19,723 bases of DNA from Candidatus Sulfopaludibacter sp. SbA3 (GCA_945861255.1 CAMAUG010000031.1:1-19723), one strand, 5' to 3'; counted from the first letter of the stretch, positions 6,814-15,094 are shown. The notes: generated by a model not told the origin, from the sequence alone. A program made the numbers and translations.

Positions 6814-8655
6814 CTATTCGGCCGCGAATGCGATCAGCACATTGCCGGGCACCAAGCCGCGCTGCCCACGACCGGATACGGCATACACCATTCCGCCGGC
6901 CACCACCGGCCCCGGTCCGTCGATGGCTCCACCGCGGCCCGGAACGCCGTTGACGGTCTGAAACTCGCGCGCGGTATCGTAATCCCAAATGATTTTGCCG
7001 GTATCGGTGGCGTAGGCTCGCAAGTGTCCGTCCAGGGCGCCCGAAAAGACCGCGCCGGGAATCCCCGTCACGGCGGCCGATTGCGCCGGACTGCAGGCGG
7101 TCTTGGCGCCGCATCCGGGCGCTGGAGTCTGCCATATCCGCTCGCCGTTATCAACACGGAACGCCAACATCCCGCCGCCTTTGCTGGGGTCTATTTTGAA
7201 CTGGCGCTGGCCTGTGCCCGGCAGTATCTGGAAATCGAGATCGGAAACGGCGGCGTATAGATTCCTTCCGTCGCTGGCTACGCCCCACTCGATGCCGCCC
7301 CCGTTTCCGCCCTTCCCGGCGCGGGACTGCCACAGGATGCGGCCTTTACGATCCGGATCCACGGCGTACACCATACCGGACTTCTGCCCCACCAGCAGAG
7401 CGCGGCGTCCATTGGGAAGCTGCACCAAAACCGAGGAGGCGGCGAAATCGAAATCCGGGCCGTCAGAGTCCGGGCACTTCTCGCCACCATCCACGCGTGT
7501 GCCTGGAAATATGCCGCAGGCGGAGTTCCAAGCGTCGTTGGCGGTGAATTGCTTCGACCACAGAATTTCACCGGTCGACATGCGCAGCGCCGCCACGGCA
7601 TCGCTCATCGAAGTGGCCGGATCTGAGTAATTATCGCCCGTTGTGAAGTACATCGTGTCGCGCTCCGGATCGAGCGTGGGAGCGTTCCAGACGCCCACGC
7701 CGGAAGGACCCATCACGTCCGCCCCGCGCTTGGTTTTCCGCTGGGGCTTGGCCGCTTCGGCGATCATGTAGCGTTTCCAGATCACCTTTCCGGTGGCGGC
7801 GTCGACAGCCGATTCGCTGCCGCGGAAGGTACAGCACGCGTAGCCGGGCGCAAATCCCATGCCTTCCTCAAGCGAGGACACGCCGATATACAACCGCCCC
7901 TGGTAGAACACGGGCGTGGCGGTGCCTTTGGCGGCGGGGTGATCGTCAGGCCGCAGCTGCCACAACTGCTTACCGGTTTCACCGTCCAAGGAGTAGTAGT
8001 AGCCTGAGGAATCTCCGAAAAACACCGTGGGTCTTCCGGCGACTTCAGCGACGGTCATGCCGGAACGCACTTCGGCGTTGACGACGGTGCTCCAATGCGT
8101 ACAGCCGGTGGCGGCATCGAGCGCATAGACGGTACCGTCCTGGCTGCCCACGAAAACGCGTCCCCGGTACACGGCTGGTTGAGATCGCATCAGAGTGGTG
8201 TCCGGGAAAGCAAACACCCACTTCGGCTTCAGCCGCGGCACGTCGGCGCCGCTCAACCCGGCGTCCTCTGTGGACTGGAACCGCGTGTTGACCAAGCCGG
8301 GGCTCCAGCCGGACCAGCCGGGAGTGTTCTTCCAGGCCGCACCCGGCGGACACGCATTCGAGATCTGCTCGCGCTGCAGCTCCATCGTGACCGGCGTGCC
8401 CAGCCAGTTGGCCAAAAACTGCCGCTCATTGGCGGCGAGCATGGATGCCTGCTGCTGCATCGCTCCGGTTTGCAGCGTACGCAGAATCGATCTCTGCGAA
8501 CGTGTCTTGAGCTCCTCAATCTGAGGGATGCGCCCGGCGGCCTCAGCCTTCTGGTGGCAGGCGGCGCAGTGTTTCTGGAACAGCGACGCGGCGTAAGGAT
8601 CGTCGGCGGAAAAAACAAAGGAGCAAGCAATCAACAGGAGGCAGCTACGTTTCAT
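6814..8655 (-). CDS. Secreted PQQ-type quinoprotein dehydrogenase with N-terminal cytochrome c (polyvinyl alcohol dehydrogenase-like)
   Basis: 613 residues. The start at 8655 gives a signal peptide (MKRSCLLLIACSFVFSA) and has AAGGA 7 nt upstream; longer in-frame starts reach into the divergent gene. Residues 20-88 are a small cytochrome c with haem motif CAACH (30-34) and possible axial Met66 or Met72. The rest is a PQQ-type eight-bladed beta-propeller with repeated blade motifs (VYALDAATG, YSLDGETGKQLW, ALRMSTGEILW). A vicinal Cys274-Cys275 matches the disulfide ring that lies over PQQ in quinoprotein dehydrogenases, and PDFDF (400-404) resembles the catalytic-Asp region. The expected role is periplasmic alcohol oxidation, passing electrons from PQQ to haem. 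The polyvinyl alcohol dehydrogenase-type architecture fits best, but the natural substrate is unknown. No PQQ synthesis genes are in view. Divergent from the CPBP gene. Confidence 0.85.
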   Translation of the reverse strand: MKRSCLLLIACSFVFSADDPYAASLFQKHCAACHQKAEAAGRIPQIEELKTRSQRSILRTLQTGAMQQQASMLAANERQFLANWLGTPVTMELQREQISNACPPGAAWKNTPGWSGWSPGLVNTRFQSTEDAGLSGADVPRLKPKWVFAFPDTTLMRSQPAVYRGRVFVGSQDGTVYALDAATGCTHWSTVVNAEVRSGMTVAEVAGRPTVFFGDSSGYYYSLDGETGKQLWQLRPDDHPAAKGTATPVFYQGRLYIGVSSLEEGMGFAPGYACCTFRGSESAVDAATGKVIWKRYMIAEAAKPQRKTKRGADVMGPSGVGVWNAPTLDPERDTMYFTTGDNYSDPATSMSDAVAALRMSTGEILWSKQFTANDAWNSACGIFPGTRVDGGEKCPDSDGPDFDFAASSVLVQLPNGRRALLVGQKSGMVYAVDPDRKGRILWQSRAGKGGNGGGIEWGVASDGRNLYAAVSDLDFQILPGTGQRQFKIDPSKGGGMLAFRVDNGERIWQTPAPGCGAKTACSPAQSAAVTGIPGAVFSGALDGHLRAYATDTGKIIWDYDTAREFQTVNGVPGRGGAIDGPGPVVAGGMVYAVSGRGQRGLVPGNVLIAFAAE

Positions 8656-8691
8656 CGGGATATCCTTTTCGATACGCGGGTCGCGCTGGGC

Positions 8692-8715
8692 CACTCGATA
8701 CATTATGCATGAGTG
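8692..8715. promoter_or_regulatory. Imperfect inverted repeat in a divergent promoter region
   Basis: CACTC (8692-8696) and GAGTG (8711-8715) are inverted arms around an AT-rich centre containing the palindrome ATGCAT. The centre includes a -10-like CATAAT on the minus strand upstream of the quinoprotein gene. It sits in the 104-bp spacer between divergent starts and could be an operator. This is a pattern call only. Confidence 0.25.
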
Positions 8716-8759
8716 ACGCATCCGGAAGTCAGCACGTTCAAGTGCTACGATGAGACGCG

Positions 8760-9749
8760 GTGACGATTCCCGCGTTTCCTTTCGTGTTTCTTTTCGTGTT
8801 TCCAGCGTTGTGGGTGGTTGGCGCGATAGCGGGGTATTGGTACGCGCATGAGCGGGAGATCCCTTGGTCCGTCGCTGTGGCGGCACTGCCAGCGTTTCTG
8901 TTGGAAATCAGCTTCTTTTTTGTTCTGGGCGTGGAGCGGCTGCGCACCCGTCTGGAAAAATTGCCAAGAGCTGCGCTGGCCCTGGTGCTCACCGCGGCGG
9001 CCGCCGCGCCCTATTGCGCGGCTTCACTGGCGCTGGGGTCGTTCGACTGGAGATCTGCTGCGATTGTCGCAGCGCTCGCGGCGGCGGCTTCCTTCTGGTT
9101 CGTTGTCCTTCCGCAGGGACCGCTGTCCGATATTCTCTTTCTGGTAGCTGTGGCGGTGGTCTGGCTTGTCCGGATTCTGCCTCCGCTTTATGTAGACCCG
9201 CACCCGCGGCTGCCGCTGGCCGCTTTGGGACAACTGATGTGGTTCCGAACCGGATTGTTCGCGATGGTGAGCCTGCGGCGCGCGCCAGGGATTGGATTCG
9301 GATTCTGGCCGCAGGCGCGCGAGTGGAAGATCGGCGCGCTGTATTTCGCCGGGCTGCTGCCGGTGGCGGCGGCGCTCGGATGGGCGCTGCAATTCACGGC
9401 GCCGCACATGCGTTATCAAGGATGGGAGAGGATTACACTGTTCACGGCCGGAACGTTCTTCGGAACGCTATGGGTGTTGGCGTTGGGCGAGGAATTCTTC
9501 TTCCGGGGACTGCTGCAGCAGTGGATGACGGCGTGGCTGAAGAACGAGTGGGCGGCGCTGGCGGTCACGTCGGCTGTCTTCGGGGGCGTGCACTTGTGGT
9601 ACGGCGCGTTCCCGAACTGGCGGTTCGCGGCCCTGGCGGCGGTTGCCGGCGTGTTCTACGGAATGGCTTTCCGGCAGGCGCACAGCATCAGGGCATCCAT
9701 GGTGACGCACGCGCTGACGGTGACTACGTGGCGGATGTTTTTCTCGTGA
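8760..9749 (+). CDS. CPBP family intramembrane metalloprotease
   Basis: 329 residues with about eight hydrophobic segments, so an inner-membrane protein. The C-terminal half carries the CPBP (Abi) motifs: EEFFFRG (244-250, with the paired Glu244/Glu245 and Arg249), FGGVH (274-278), and a later His317 in MVTHAL. These are the putative active-site residues of the CAAX protease/bacteriocin-processing family (related to Rce1). The N-terminal half (1-150) is an extra set of membrane helices without recognised motifs. Substrates of bacterial members are mostly unknown. The start is a GTG with only a weak upstream purine stretch, but there is no better in-frame start and the first helix begins directly after it. 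The DUF1080 gene follows 23 bp downstream and is probably co-transcribed. Confidence 0.85.
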   Translation: MTIPAFPFVFLFVFPALWVVGAIAGYWYAHEREIPWSVAVAALPAFLLEISFFFVLGVERLRTRLEKLPRAALALVLTAAAAAPYCAASLALGSFDWRSAAIVAALAAAASFWFVVLPQGPLSDILFLVAVAVVWLVRILPPLYVDPHPRLPLAALGQLMWFRTGLFAMVSLRRAPGIGFGFWPQAREWKIGALYFAGLLPVAAALGWALQFTAPHMRYQGWERITLFTAGTFFGTLWVLALGEEFFFRGLLQQWMTAWLKNEWAALAVTSAVFGGVHLWYGAFPNWRFAALAAVAGVFYGMAFRQAHSIRASMVTHALTVTTWRMFFS

Positions 9750-9772
9750 AGTGCGGAGCGATAGGAGACTGT

Positions 9773-10345
9773 ATGATGAAACACTATTCCCTGCTTAGCC
9801 TGGGCTTGCTTGCCATCGGGCTGGCCCACGGACAATCTTCGAGCGGTTGGACGACTCTGTTCGACGGCAAGAGCCTGAACGGCTTTACCGCGATCGGCAA
9901 CGCGAATTGGAAAGTGGCCGACGGCGCCATTGAGGCCACCAGCGGCACAGGTTTTCTGGTGAGCAATGGCTCCTACAAGAACTTCGAGATGAGAGTGGAG
10001 TTCTGGGTGGACGAACCGGCCAACAGCGGCGTGTTCCTGCGCTGCGCGGACCGCAAGCAGGTGAGCGCCGCCAATTCATATGAAGTGAACATCTACGACA
10101 CGCGCGCGGACCAGAAATACGCCACGGGCGCCATTGTGGACGTGGCGGGTCCTCCCACTCCCGTAAAGGCGGGGGGCCGCTGGAATACTTTTGAGATCAC
10201 GGCGCGCGGCAACCGGTTGACGGTGACCCTTAACGGAGTCAAGACGGCGGATGGCGAAAGCAGCAAGTTCGCCGAGGGGCCGTTCGCGCTGCAGCACGGC
10301 GCGGGAATCTTGAAGTTCCGGAAGGTCGAGATACGACCTTTGTAA
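9773..10345 (+). CDS. Secreted DUF1080 (3-keto-disaccharide hydrolase-type) protein
   Basis: 190 residues with a signal peptide (MMKHYSLLSLGLLAIGLAHG) followed by a single DUF1080 beta-sandwich of the concanavalin/LamG-like fold. Diagnostic motifs are WTTLFDGKSLNGF near residue 30, NFEMRVEFWVDEPANSGVFLRC, YEVNIYD, and the closing GPFALQHGAGILKFRKVEIRPL. Some DUF1080 proteins are 3-keto-disaccharide hydrolases or glycan-binding modules, and the family is very common in Acidobacteriota, Planctomycetes and Bacteroidota. The start is set by AGGAG at 9763-9767. A second ATG lies three bases later, so the true start could be 9776. It follows the CPBP gene closely on the same strand and ends 11 bp before the convergent MOSC gene. 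No sugar dehydrogenase partner is in the window, so the exact activity is not established. Confidence 0.85.
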   Translation: MMKHYSLLSLGLLAIGLAHGQSSSGWTTLFDGKSLNGFTAIGNANWKVADGAIEATSGTGFLVSNGSYKNFEMRVEFWVDEPANSGVFLRCADRKQVSAANSYEVNIYDTRADQKYATGAIVDVAGPPTPVKAGGRWNTFEITARGNRLTVTLNGVKTADGESSKFAEGPFALQHGAGILKFRKVEIRPL

Positions 10346-10356
10346 ACCGGCGCGCG

Positions 10357-11148
10357 TCAATCCACCAGAGAGATTCCGTCGCCCGGCCTGACCGTGCCCT
10401 CGACCAAAACCGCGCCATAGACGCCGGCCTTGGTTTCATGTGCGTGGGCCAATTGCCTCATGACTTCGACATTCTGCTGCCCGGTGTCGGGATCGAGCGT
10501 GATCATCTTGCAGCGAGGGTCGCGGTCCATCACTCTAATGATGGTCTTGGCGCCGACGCGCAGAGTTCGACCCACAAGCGCATCTTCGTCGAACCCTCTC
10601 CCGGATTTGAGATCAACGTAGATGTTCGCGCGAAAGCGCCGCTTGTCCAGGTTGATTCCCAACTCCTCCCCAAGTTGCCGCGCCGTTTGGATCGAAAACA
10701 AAGAGACTGGCCGGCAATCCGTCATCGCACGGTCCGACCGCAGCAATGCAAGTTCATGCGTCTCGCGAATATTGGCGCGCAGAAGGCCGATTAACGTGGG
10801 GTCATCGATCGCCAATCGCCCACCCGACGGTGTGTCGACATCCATCGCAAGTTCGGCCGAGTCCGCATAAACAGGGGTGGCTCCAGGTGCGATGGCTTCA
10901 GCCTCGGCCAGATTGGCTGGTTTAGCCATGAGTTCCGGCTTTCGAAAACGCGGTTGATAGAGCAGCAGGGATTCCAGTTCCCGAGCCGTCAGAAAAGGAA
11001 ATCCTTTGGGCGCGGCAGAATTCCGAAAAGCGTAGACGCGATCCCCATAGATGCCGGGGAACCCTACAAAGGCCTCTTGCAACTCTTCTCCGCGCATGCT
11101 CTTCACCGGATAGCGCCACACGCTTTCGACGGCGCCTATGATCTCCAT
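10357..11148 (-). CDS. MOSC domain-containing protein
   Basis: 263 residues, cytosolic. An N-terminal MOSC_N beta-barrel (about 1-120; VESVWRYPVKSMRGEEL, GIYGDRVYAF) is followed by a MOSC domain (about 130-262) with RFRANIYVD (171-179) and the Cys213 motif DRDPRCKMITLDPDTG. The family includes the MOSC part of molybdenum cofactor sulfurase and mARC-type enzymes such as YcbX and YiiM. The conserved Cys is thought to coordinate or carry sulfur for the molybdenum cofactor. The likely role is molybdenum-cofactor-dependent reduction or cofactor/sulfur transfer, but without a ferredoxin domain or neighbour the exact activity stays open. An AGGAG (11157-11161) 8 nt upstream supports the ATG. It is divergent from the CoA-transferase gene. 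Confidence 0.82.
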   Translation of the reverse strand: MEIIGAVESVWRYPVKSMRGEELQEAFVGFPGIYGDRVYAFRNSAAPKGFPFLTARELESLLLYQPRFRKPELMAKPANLAEAEAIAPGATPVYADSAELAMDVDTPSGGRLAIDDPTLIGLLRANIRETHELALLRSDRAMTDCRPVSLFSIQTARQLGEELGINLDKRRFRANIYVDLKSGRGFDEDALVGRTLRVGAKTIIRVMDRDPRCKMITLDPDTGQQNVEVMRQLAHAHETKAGVYGAVLVEGTVRPGDGISLVD

Positions 11149-11295
11149 TGCTCCCGCTCCTTTCGAAGTGTCTATCTTACATTACGGCCGGGATTGGGAG
11201 CCGACGCAATCGGGATCTCGGGCAATACTGCGCCGTAGACCGCCGCGCAAAACGTCGCAGACTTTCTTATTGATAACCTGGACTAACCAAACCGT
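11149..11295. other. Divergent intergenic region between MOSC and CoA-transferase genes
   Basis: 147 bp holding the promoters of both genes by position. I see a strong ribosome binding site for the MOSC gene and none for the CoA-transferase. No clear operator, riboswitch or hairpin is visible. Confidence 0.5.
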
Positions 11296-12492
11296 ATGAG
11301 CCAATCCATTCTCGCCGGCGTTCGCATCCTGGACCTGAGCACGATTGTCGCGGGTCCGGCAGCCAGCATGGTGCTGGCGGATTTGGGCGCGGACGTCATC
11401 AAAGTGGAGCGCGTCGGGGTGGGGGAAGACGGGCGCGGGATGAGTCCGCATCGCGGCCCGTGGGGTGCGTATTTCACGTTGCTCAATCGTGGGAAGCGCT
11501 CGATCGCGGTGGACATTACAACGCCGGAGGGAAAACAGGCCGTCTTGAAAATCGCGGAAGGGTGCGACGTTTGGATGGAGAATTTTCGTGGCGGAACGGC
11601 CCAGCGATTGGGATTGGACGAAGCCGTGGTGCGCGCGCACAAGCCGGATATCATTTATGCATCGCTGTCTGGATATGGCCCAGGTGGGCCGGATCACACT
11701 CGCCCCGGGTATGACGCGATCCTGCAAGCCCGCACCGGAATCATGAGCGTTACCGGGAATGGCGAGGGTCAGCCGGTTCGCGCGGGCGTCTCGGTTCTGG
11801 ACTTCGGGGCGGGTGTTTGGATGGCGCTGGGCGTGGTGGCCGCGCTGCTGGAGCGTAAGAATTCGGGCACGGGTCAGAGAGTGGATACGTCGCTATTTCA
11901 AACCGGAGTCATGCTCATGGCGTACCACTTGCTCTACCGGCAGTTTACGGGGATGAATCCGCAGCAGCAAGGTTCGCGGCATACGGCGTTCGCGCCCTAT
12001 GGCGCATATCAGGCGCTCGACGGGACCCTGATGATCGGCGTCTCCGGCGACAGAGCTTTCGGGAGATTGTGCACGGCGCTGGGGCATCCGGAATGGGCAG
12101 ACGATCCGCGCTTCGCCGCTAATCCGGGGCGAGTGGCGAACACGCCGGTGCTGGATGGATTGATGACCGAAGTTCTGCGCACCCAACCAGTGGCGCACTG
12201 GACGGCGGTTTTGGACGAAGCCGACGTGGCCAACGATCCCTTGCAAAATGCCGAACAGGTGCTGGCGGATCGTCAGGTTGCGGCGTTGGGGCAACTGGAG
12301 GCCGTAGCGTTGGGCGAAGAGGGCTCCGCGTGGTTGTCGCGGCTGCCCCTGGAACTTTCAGCGACGCCGCCCGCGATTCAGGGACCGCCGCCCAAGCTGG
12401 GCGAGCACACGCGCGCCGTCCTCAGAGAAGCCGGATACTCTGGAGAAGAAATCGAAACATTGTTGCAACGGGCGATTTGCGGCGCGGCATAA
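11296..12492 (+). CDS. CaiB/BaiF class III CoA-transferase
   Basis: 398 residues, typical length. It has the class III CoA-transferase pattern: LAGVRILDLSTIVAGPAASM (6-25), LADLGADVIKVE (28-39), NRGKRSIAVDI (64-74), GYGPGGP (126-132), PGYDAILQARTG (137-148), and SVLDFGAG (166-173), whose Asp169 aligns with the catalytic aspartate that forms the acyl anhydride/aspartyl-CoA intermediate. The reaction moves CoA between organic acids, for example from a dicarboxylyl-CoA to a free acid. It is the first gene of a three-gene run with an acyl-CoA dehydrogenase 26 bp downstream and an MmgE/PrpD gene after that, so it probably activates the acid that those enzymes process. Donor and acceptor cannot be read from sequence. 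There is no strong ribosome binding site before the ATG, but the family's N terminus begins here. Confidence 0.9.
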   Translation: MSQSILAGVRILDLSTIVAGPAASMVLADLGADVIKVERVGVGEDGRGMSPHRGPWGAYFTLLNRGKRSIAVDITTPEGKQAVLKIAEGCDVWMENFRGGTAQRLGLDEAVVRAHKPDIIYASLSGYGPGGPDHTRPGYDAILQARTGIMSVTGNGEGQPVRAGVSVLDFGAGVWMALGVVAALLERKNSGTGQRVDTSLFQTGVMLMAYHLLYRQFTGMNPQQQGSRHTAFAPYGAYQALDGTLMIGVSGDRAFGRLCTALGHPEWADDPRFAANPGRVANTPVLDGLMTEVLRTQPVAHWTAVLDEADVANDPLQNAEQVLADRQVAALGQLEAVALGEEGSAWLSRLPLELSATPPAIQGPPPKLGEHTRAVLREAGYSGEEIETLLQRAICGAA

Positions 12493-12502
12493 AGGCGCCC
12501 AT

Positions 12503-12510
12503 GGGAGGAG
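12503..12510 (+). promoter_or_regulatory. Ribosome binding site for the acyl-CoA dehydrogenase
   Basis: GGGAGGAG lies 8 nt before a GTG at 12519. It supports the GTG start, with the enzyme's first helix directly downstream. Confidence 0.75.
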
Positions 12511-12518
12511 ACCAGTAA

Positions 12519-13679
12519 GTGCAGACGGTGAACACCGAGCAGGAATTGATCGTCACCACGGTTCGGAACTTCGTAGACAAAGAAGTGATCCCCGTGGCGT
12601 CCGCGATGGAGCATCGCAACGAGTATCCTCACGCGCTGGTGGAGCAGATGAAGGAGATGGGCCTGTTTGGGTTGAGCGTTCCGGAGGAGTACGGAGGCGT
12701 GGGTGTCGACACGACCACGCTTGCGCGAATCTTCGAGGAAGTGGCGCGCGGCTGGCTGGGGCTGTCCGGCATCATCGGCAGCCATGCGGTGATGGCCGAC
12801 GTTGTCGCGCGCTTCGGAACCGGCGACCAGAAGAAGCGCTTTCTGCCGGGGATCGCCTCGGGAGAAAAACGCGGCGGCATCTGCCTGACGGAAGCGGCGG
12901 CGGGCACGGATCTGCAAAATATCGGCACCACGGCCACACGCGATGGCGCCGTCTATCGCGTCAATGGGTCAAAGTTATGGATCACCAACGCGCGGTACGG
13001 CAATACCTTTCTGTTGCTGGCCAAGACCGACGCGGCGGCGGAACCCCGGCACCGCGGCATGAGCGCATTCGTTTTCGAAAAGGGCGCCGCGGGCATGACC
13101 GTCAGCCGCGACATCGACAAACTGGGATACAAGGGCGTGGAAACGTGCGAACTGCATTTCGACAATTTCCCGGTCCCGGTGGAGAATCTGATCGGCGGAG
13201 TGGAAGGGCAGGGTTTCAAGCAAGTGATGACGGGCCTGGAAGCCGAGCGCCTGAACGTTGCGGCGCGGGGACTGGGCATTGCGCGCGCCGCGTTTGAAGA
13301 AGCGATCAAGTACGCGCAACAACGCATGACGTTCGGCAAGCCCATTGCCGAATACCAGACCATTCAGAACAAACTGGCGGACATGGCCACGAACATCGAG
13401 GCCTCCCGCTTGCTCATATATTCGGCCGCGGAAAAACGCGATCGCGGCGAGCGCTGTGATCTGGAAGCCGGCATGGCTAAATTGTTCGCGACGGAGACCG
13501 CCGCCAGCGTGTCGTTCGAGGCCATGCGCATCATGGGCGCGAACGGTTATTCCAAGGACTTCCCCGTTGAGCGCTACTACCGCGATGCGCCGCTGGTGGT
13601 CATCGGCGGCGGCACCAACGAACTGCAACGCCTGATCATCGCCCGCAATCTACTCAAGAAATACGCGAGCAAACTGTAG
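12519..13679 (+). CDS. Acyl-CoA dehydrogenase with isovaleryl-CoA-type catalytic glutamate
   Basis: 386-residue FAD enzyme oxidising an acyl-CoA at C2-C3 and passing electrons to ETF. Visible motifs are GLSVPEEYGGVGVD (51-64), ICLTEAAAGTDL (121-132), WITNARYG (154-161), the RMTFGKPIAEYQ helix (269-280) and RIMGANGYSKDFPVERYYRD (337-356). In short- and medium-chain enzymes the catalytic Glu sits in YEGT; here that site reads GGGT, with Gly364 in place of the Glu. Instead Glu243 in AERL (242-245) matches the catalytic base of isovaleryl-CoA and long-chain dehydrogenases. The enzyme should therefore be active, with a branched-chain-like or other non-SCAD substrate. It is the second gene of the CoA-transferase/MmgE run, with gaps of 26 and 23 bp. 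It is clearly distinct from the glutaryl-type enzyme at 2914-4083. Confidence 0.9.
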   Translation: MQTVNTEQELIVTTVRNFVDKEVIPVASAMEHRNEYPHALVEQMKEMGLFGLSVPEEYGGVGVDTTTLARIFEEVARGWLGLSGIIGSHAVMADVVARFGTGDQKKRFLPGIASGEKRGGICLTEAAAGTDLQNIGTTATRDGAVYRVNGSKLWITNARYGNTFLLLAKTDAAAEPRHRGMSAFVFEKGAAGMTVSRDIDKLGYKGVETCELHFDNFPVPVENLIGGVEGQGFKQVMTGLEAERLNVAARGLGIARAAFEEAIKYAQQRMTFGKPIAEYQTIQNKLADMATNIEASRLLIYSAAEKRDRGERCDLEAGMAKLFATETAASVSFEAMRIMGANGYSKDFPVERYYRDAPLVVIGGGTNELQRLIIARNLLKKYASKL

Positions 13680-13702
13680 CAGCGGCGCCCCTGGGATTCT
13701 GT

Positions 13703-15094
13703 ATGAGCAACCCCGAGTATACGAGCGAGCTGGTCGAGTTTCTGCATCACCTGCAGGCGCGGACACTACCCGGCGAGGTATTGGACCGCGCACGCTACTT
13801 CCTGTTGGATTATCTGGCGGTTGCCATCCGTGGTTCGCGCGAAGAATCGGCGAGGGCGGCGCAACGAATGATTCAGAAAGTGTGTCCTTCCACGCCCGAA
13901 ACTTGCCGGGCTACGATCTTTGGAACGCCGATAAGAACGCTCCCTGCCTACGCCGCGTTCGCCAATGGAACGTCGTCGCACGGCATTGAGATGGATGATA
14001 CGCACAGCGGCGGCTCCATCCACTTGGGAACGACGATGTACTCGACAGCACTCGCACTGGCGGAGACGTTGGACGCCGTCACGAGCGATGAATTTCTGGG
14101 GGCGGTGGTCGCCGGATACGAAGCGGCAGCGCGCATCGCGATGGCGGTGCGACCGCAACAACAATACGCTTTGGGCTTTCACCCCACTCCAACGTGCGGC
14201 GTATTCGGAGCGGCTATCACTGCCTGCAAATTGCTTCGATTGAGCGAGGAGCAGACACGGAATGCCGTTGGGATCGCGGGGAGCATGCCGGCGGGCAGCA
14301 TGGAATTCCTGGCGGAGGGCGCCTGGACGAAACGAATTCACCCGGGTCTCGCGGCACAGAACGGAATGCACGCGGCACTGCTTGCGTCCGAGGGCTTCGT
14401 GGGGCCTGCCCATATCCTGGAAGGCCGGGATGGTTTCCTGCACGCCTATTCGCGCGATGCAATTCCAGGGCGGCTGACGGCGGATCTGGGCAAGACCTAC
14501 GAAATTCTTCACACGGCGGTGAAGCCTCATGCATGCTGCCGCTATATGCAGGGCCCGATTGATGCCGTGCTCGACATCGTCCGGCGGGAGAAGCTGGAAC
14601 CCGATCAGATCGCGGATATGAAGATCGCCGTGTTGAGCGCGGGCTGGGGGCTGGTGGCGGACCCACTTGAGAAGAAATATGATCCGCGGTCGATTGTCGA
14701 CGCGCAGTTTTCCATGCCCTTCGGGGCGGCCGTGGCGGCGGTGCGCGGAGCGGCGGGCTTAGACCAGTTCACGCTGGAGCAAGTGTCGTCGACGGAGATT
14801 CGCGCGATGATGCGGAAGGTGACATTGGTGCGAGATCCGCGAATCGATGAAGCGTACCCACGGGAATGGCCCGCCCATGTCGTGATCGAAACAAGGGACG
14901 GACAGAGCCACGAGCGTTTTGTCCGGCATCCCAAGGGCGATCCGGAACATCCATTGACGTGGGATGAGATGGCGGCCAAATTCCGCGTTTTGGCTGGCGC
15001 TGTGCTGCCGAGCGAACGGTGCGACGCAATCATCGCGCGGGTGTCCAAATTAGCGGACCCCGCGGCCGTGGCCCGGCTCAGTGCCGCCGAATAG
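13703..15094 (+). CDS. MmgE/PrpD family protein
   Basis: 463 residues, the family's usual length. The first part is an all-helical domain with the conserved NGTSSHGIEMDDTH (88-101) containing His93, Asp98 and Asp99, then GFHPTPTCGVFGAA (158-171), and WTKRIHPGLAAQNG (208-221) with Lys210 and His213. A smaller C-terminal domain follows VKPHACCRYMQGP. The family includes 2-methylcitrate dehydratase (PrpD), cis-aconitate decarboxylase and iminodisuccinate epimerase, so it acts on small polycarboxylic acids by dehydration, decarboxylation or isomerisation. The other methylcitrate-cycle genes (prpB, prpC) are absent here, so calling it PrpD is not justified. Placed 23 bp after the dehydrogenase with a modest GGGA ribosome site, it likely handles an unsaturated or hydroxylated acid from the same pathway. 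Confidence 0.88.
   Translation: MSNPEYTSELVEFLHHLQARTLPGEVLDRARYFLLDYLAVAIRGSREESARAAQRMIQKVCPSTPETCRATIFGTPIRTLPAYAAFANGTSSHGIEMDDTHSGGSIHLGTTMYSTALALAETLDAVTSDEFLGAVVAGYEAAARIAMAVRPQQQYALGFHPTPTCGVFGAAITACKLLRLSEEQTRNAVGIAGSMPAGSMEFLAEGAWTKRIHPGLAAQNGMHAALLASEGFVGPAHILEGRDGFLHAYSRDAIPGRLTADLGKTYEILHTAVKPHACCRYMQGPIDAVLDIVRREKLEPDQIADMKIAVLSAGWGLVADPLEKKYDPRSIVDAQFSMPFGAAVAAVRGAAGLDQFTLEQVSSTEIRAMMRKVTLVRDPRIDEAYPREWPAHVVIETRDGQSHERFVRHPKGDPEHPLTWDEMAAKFRVLAGAVLPSERCDAIIARVSKLADPAAVARLSAAE

Noticed and set aside
8656..8886. N-terminal extension of the quinoprotein dehydrogenase
   Set aside because: It would precede the signal peptide and overlap the divergent CPBP gene. AAGGA and the signal sequence favour the ATG at 8655.
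8864..9772. Long N-terminal extension of the DUF1080 protein
   Set aside because: This stretch is a frame-shifted shadow of the CPBP protease. The signal peptide and ribosome site place the real start at 9773.
12519..13679. Inactive acyl-CoA dehydrogenase because the C-terminal Glu is missing
   Set aside because: Glu243 occupies the alternative catalytic position used by isovaleryl-CoA and long-chain enzymes.
13766..14530. 254-residue antisense reading frame in the MmgE/PrpD gene
   Set aside because: It lies wholly inside a conserved gene, has no ribosome site and has no recognisable motif.
13703..15094. 2-methylcitrate dehydratase (prpD) of a propionate operon
   Set aside because: No methylcitrate synthase or methylisocitrate lyase is present, and the family covers several other activities.
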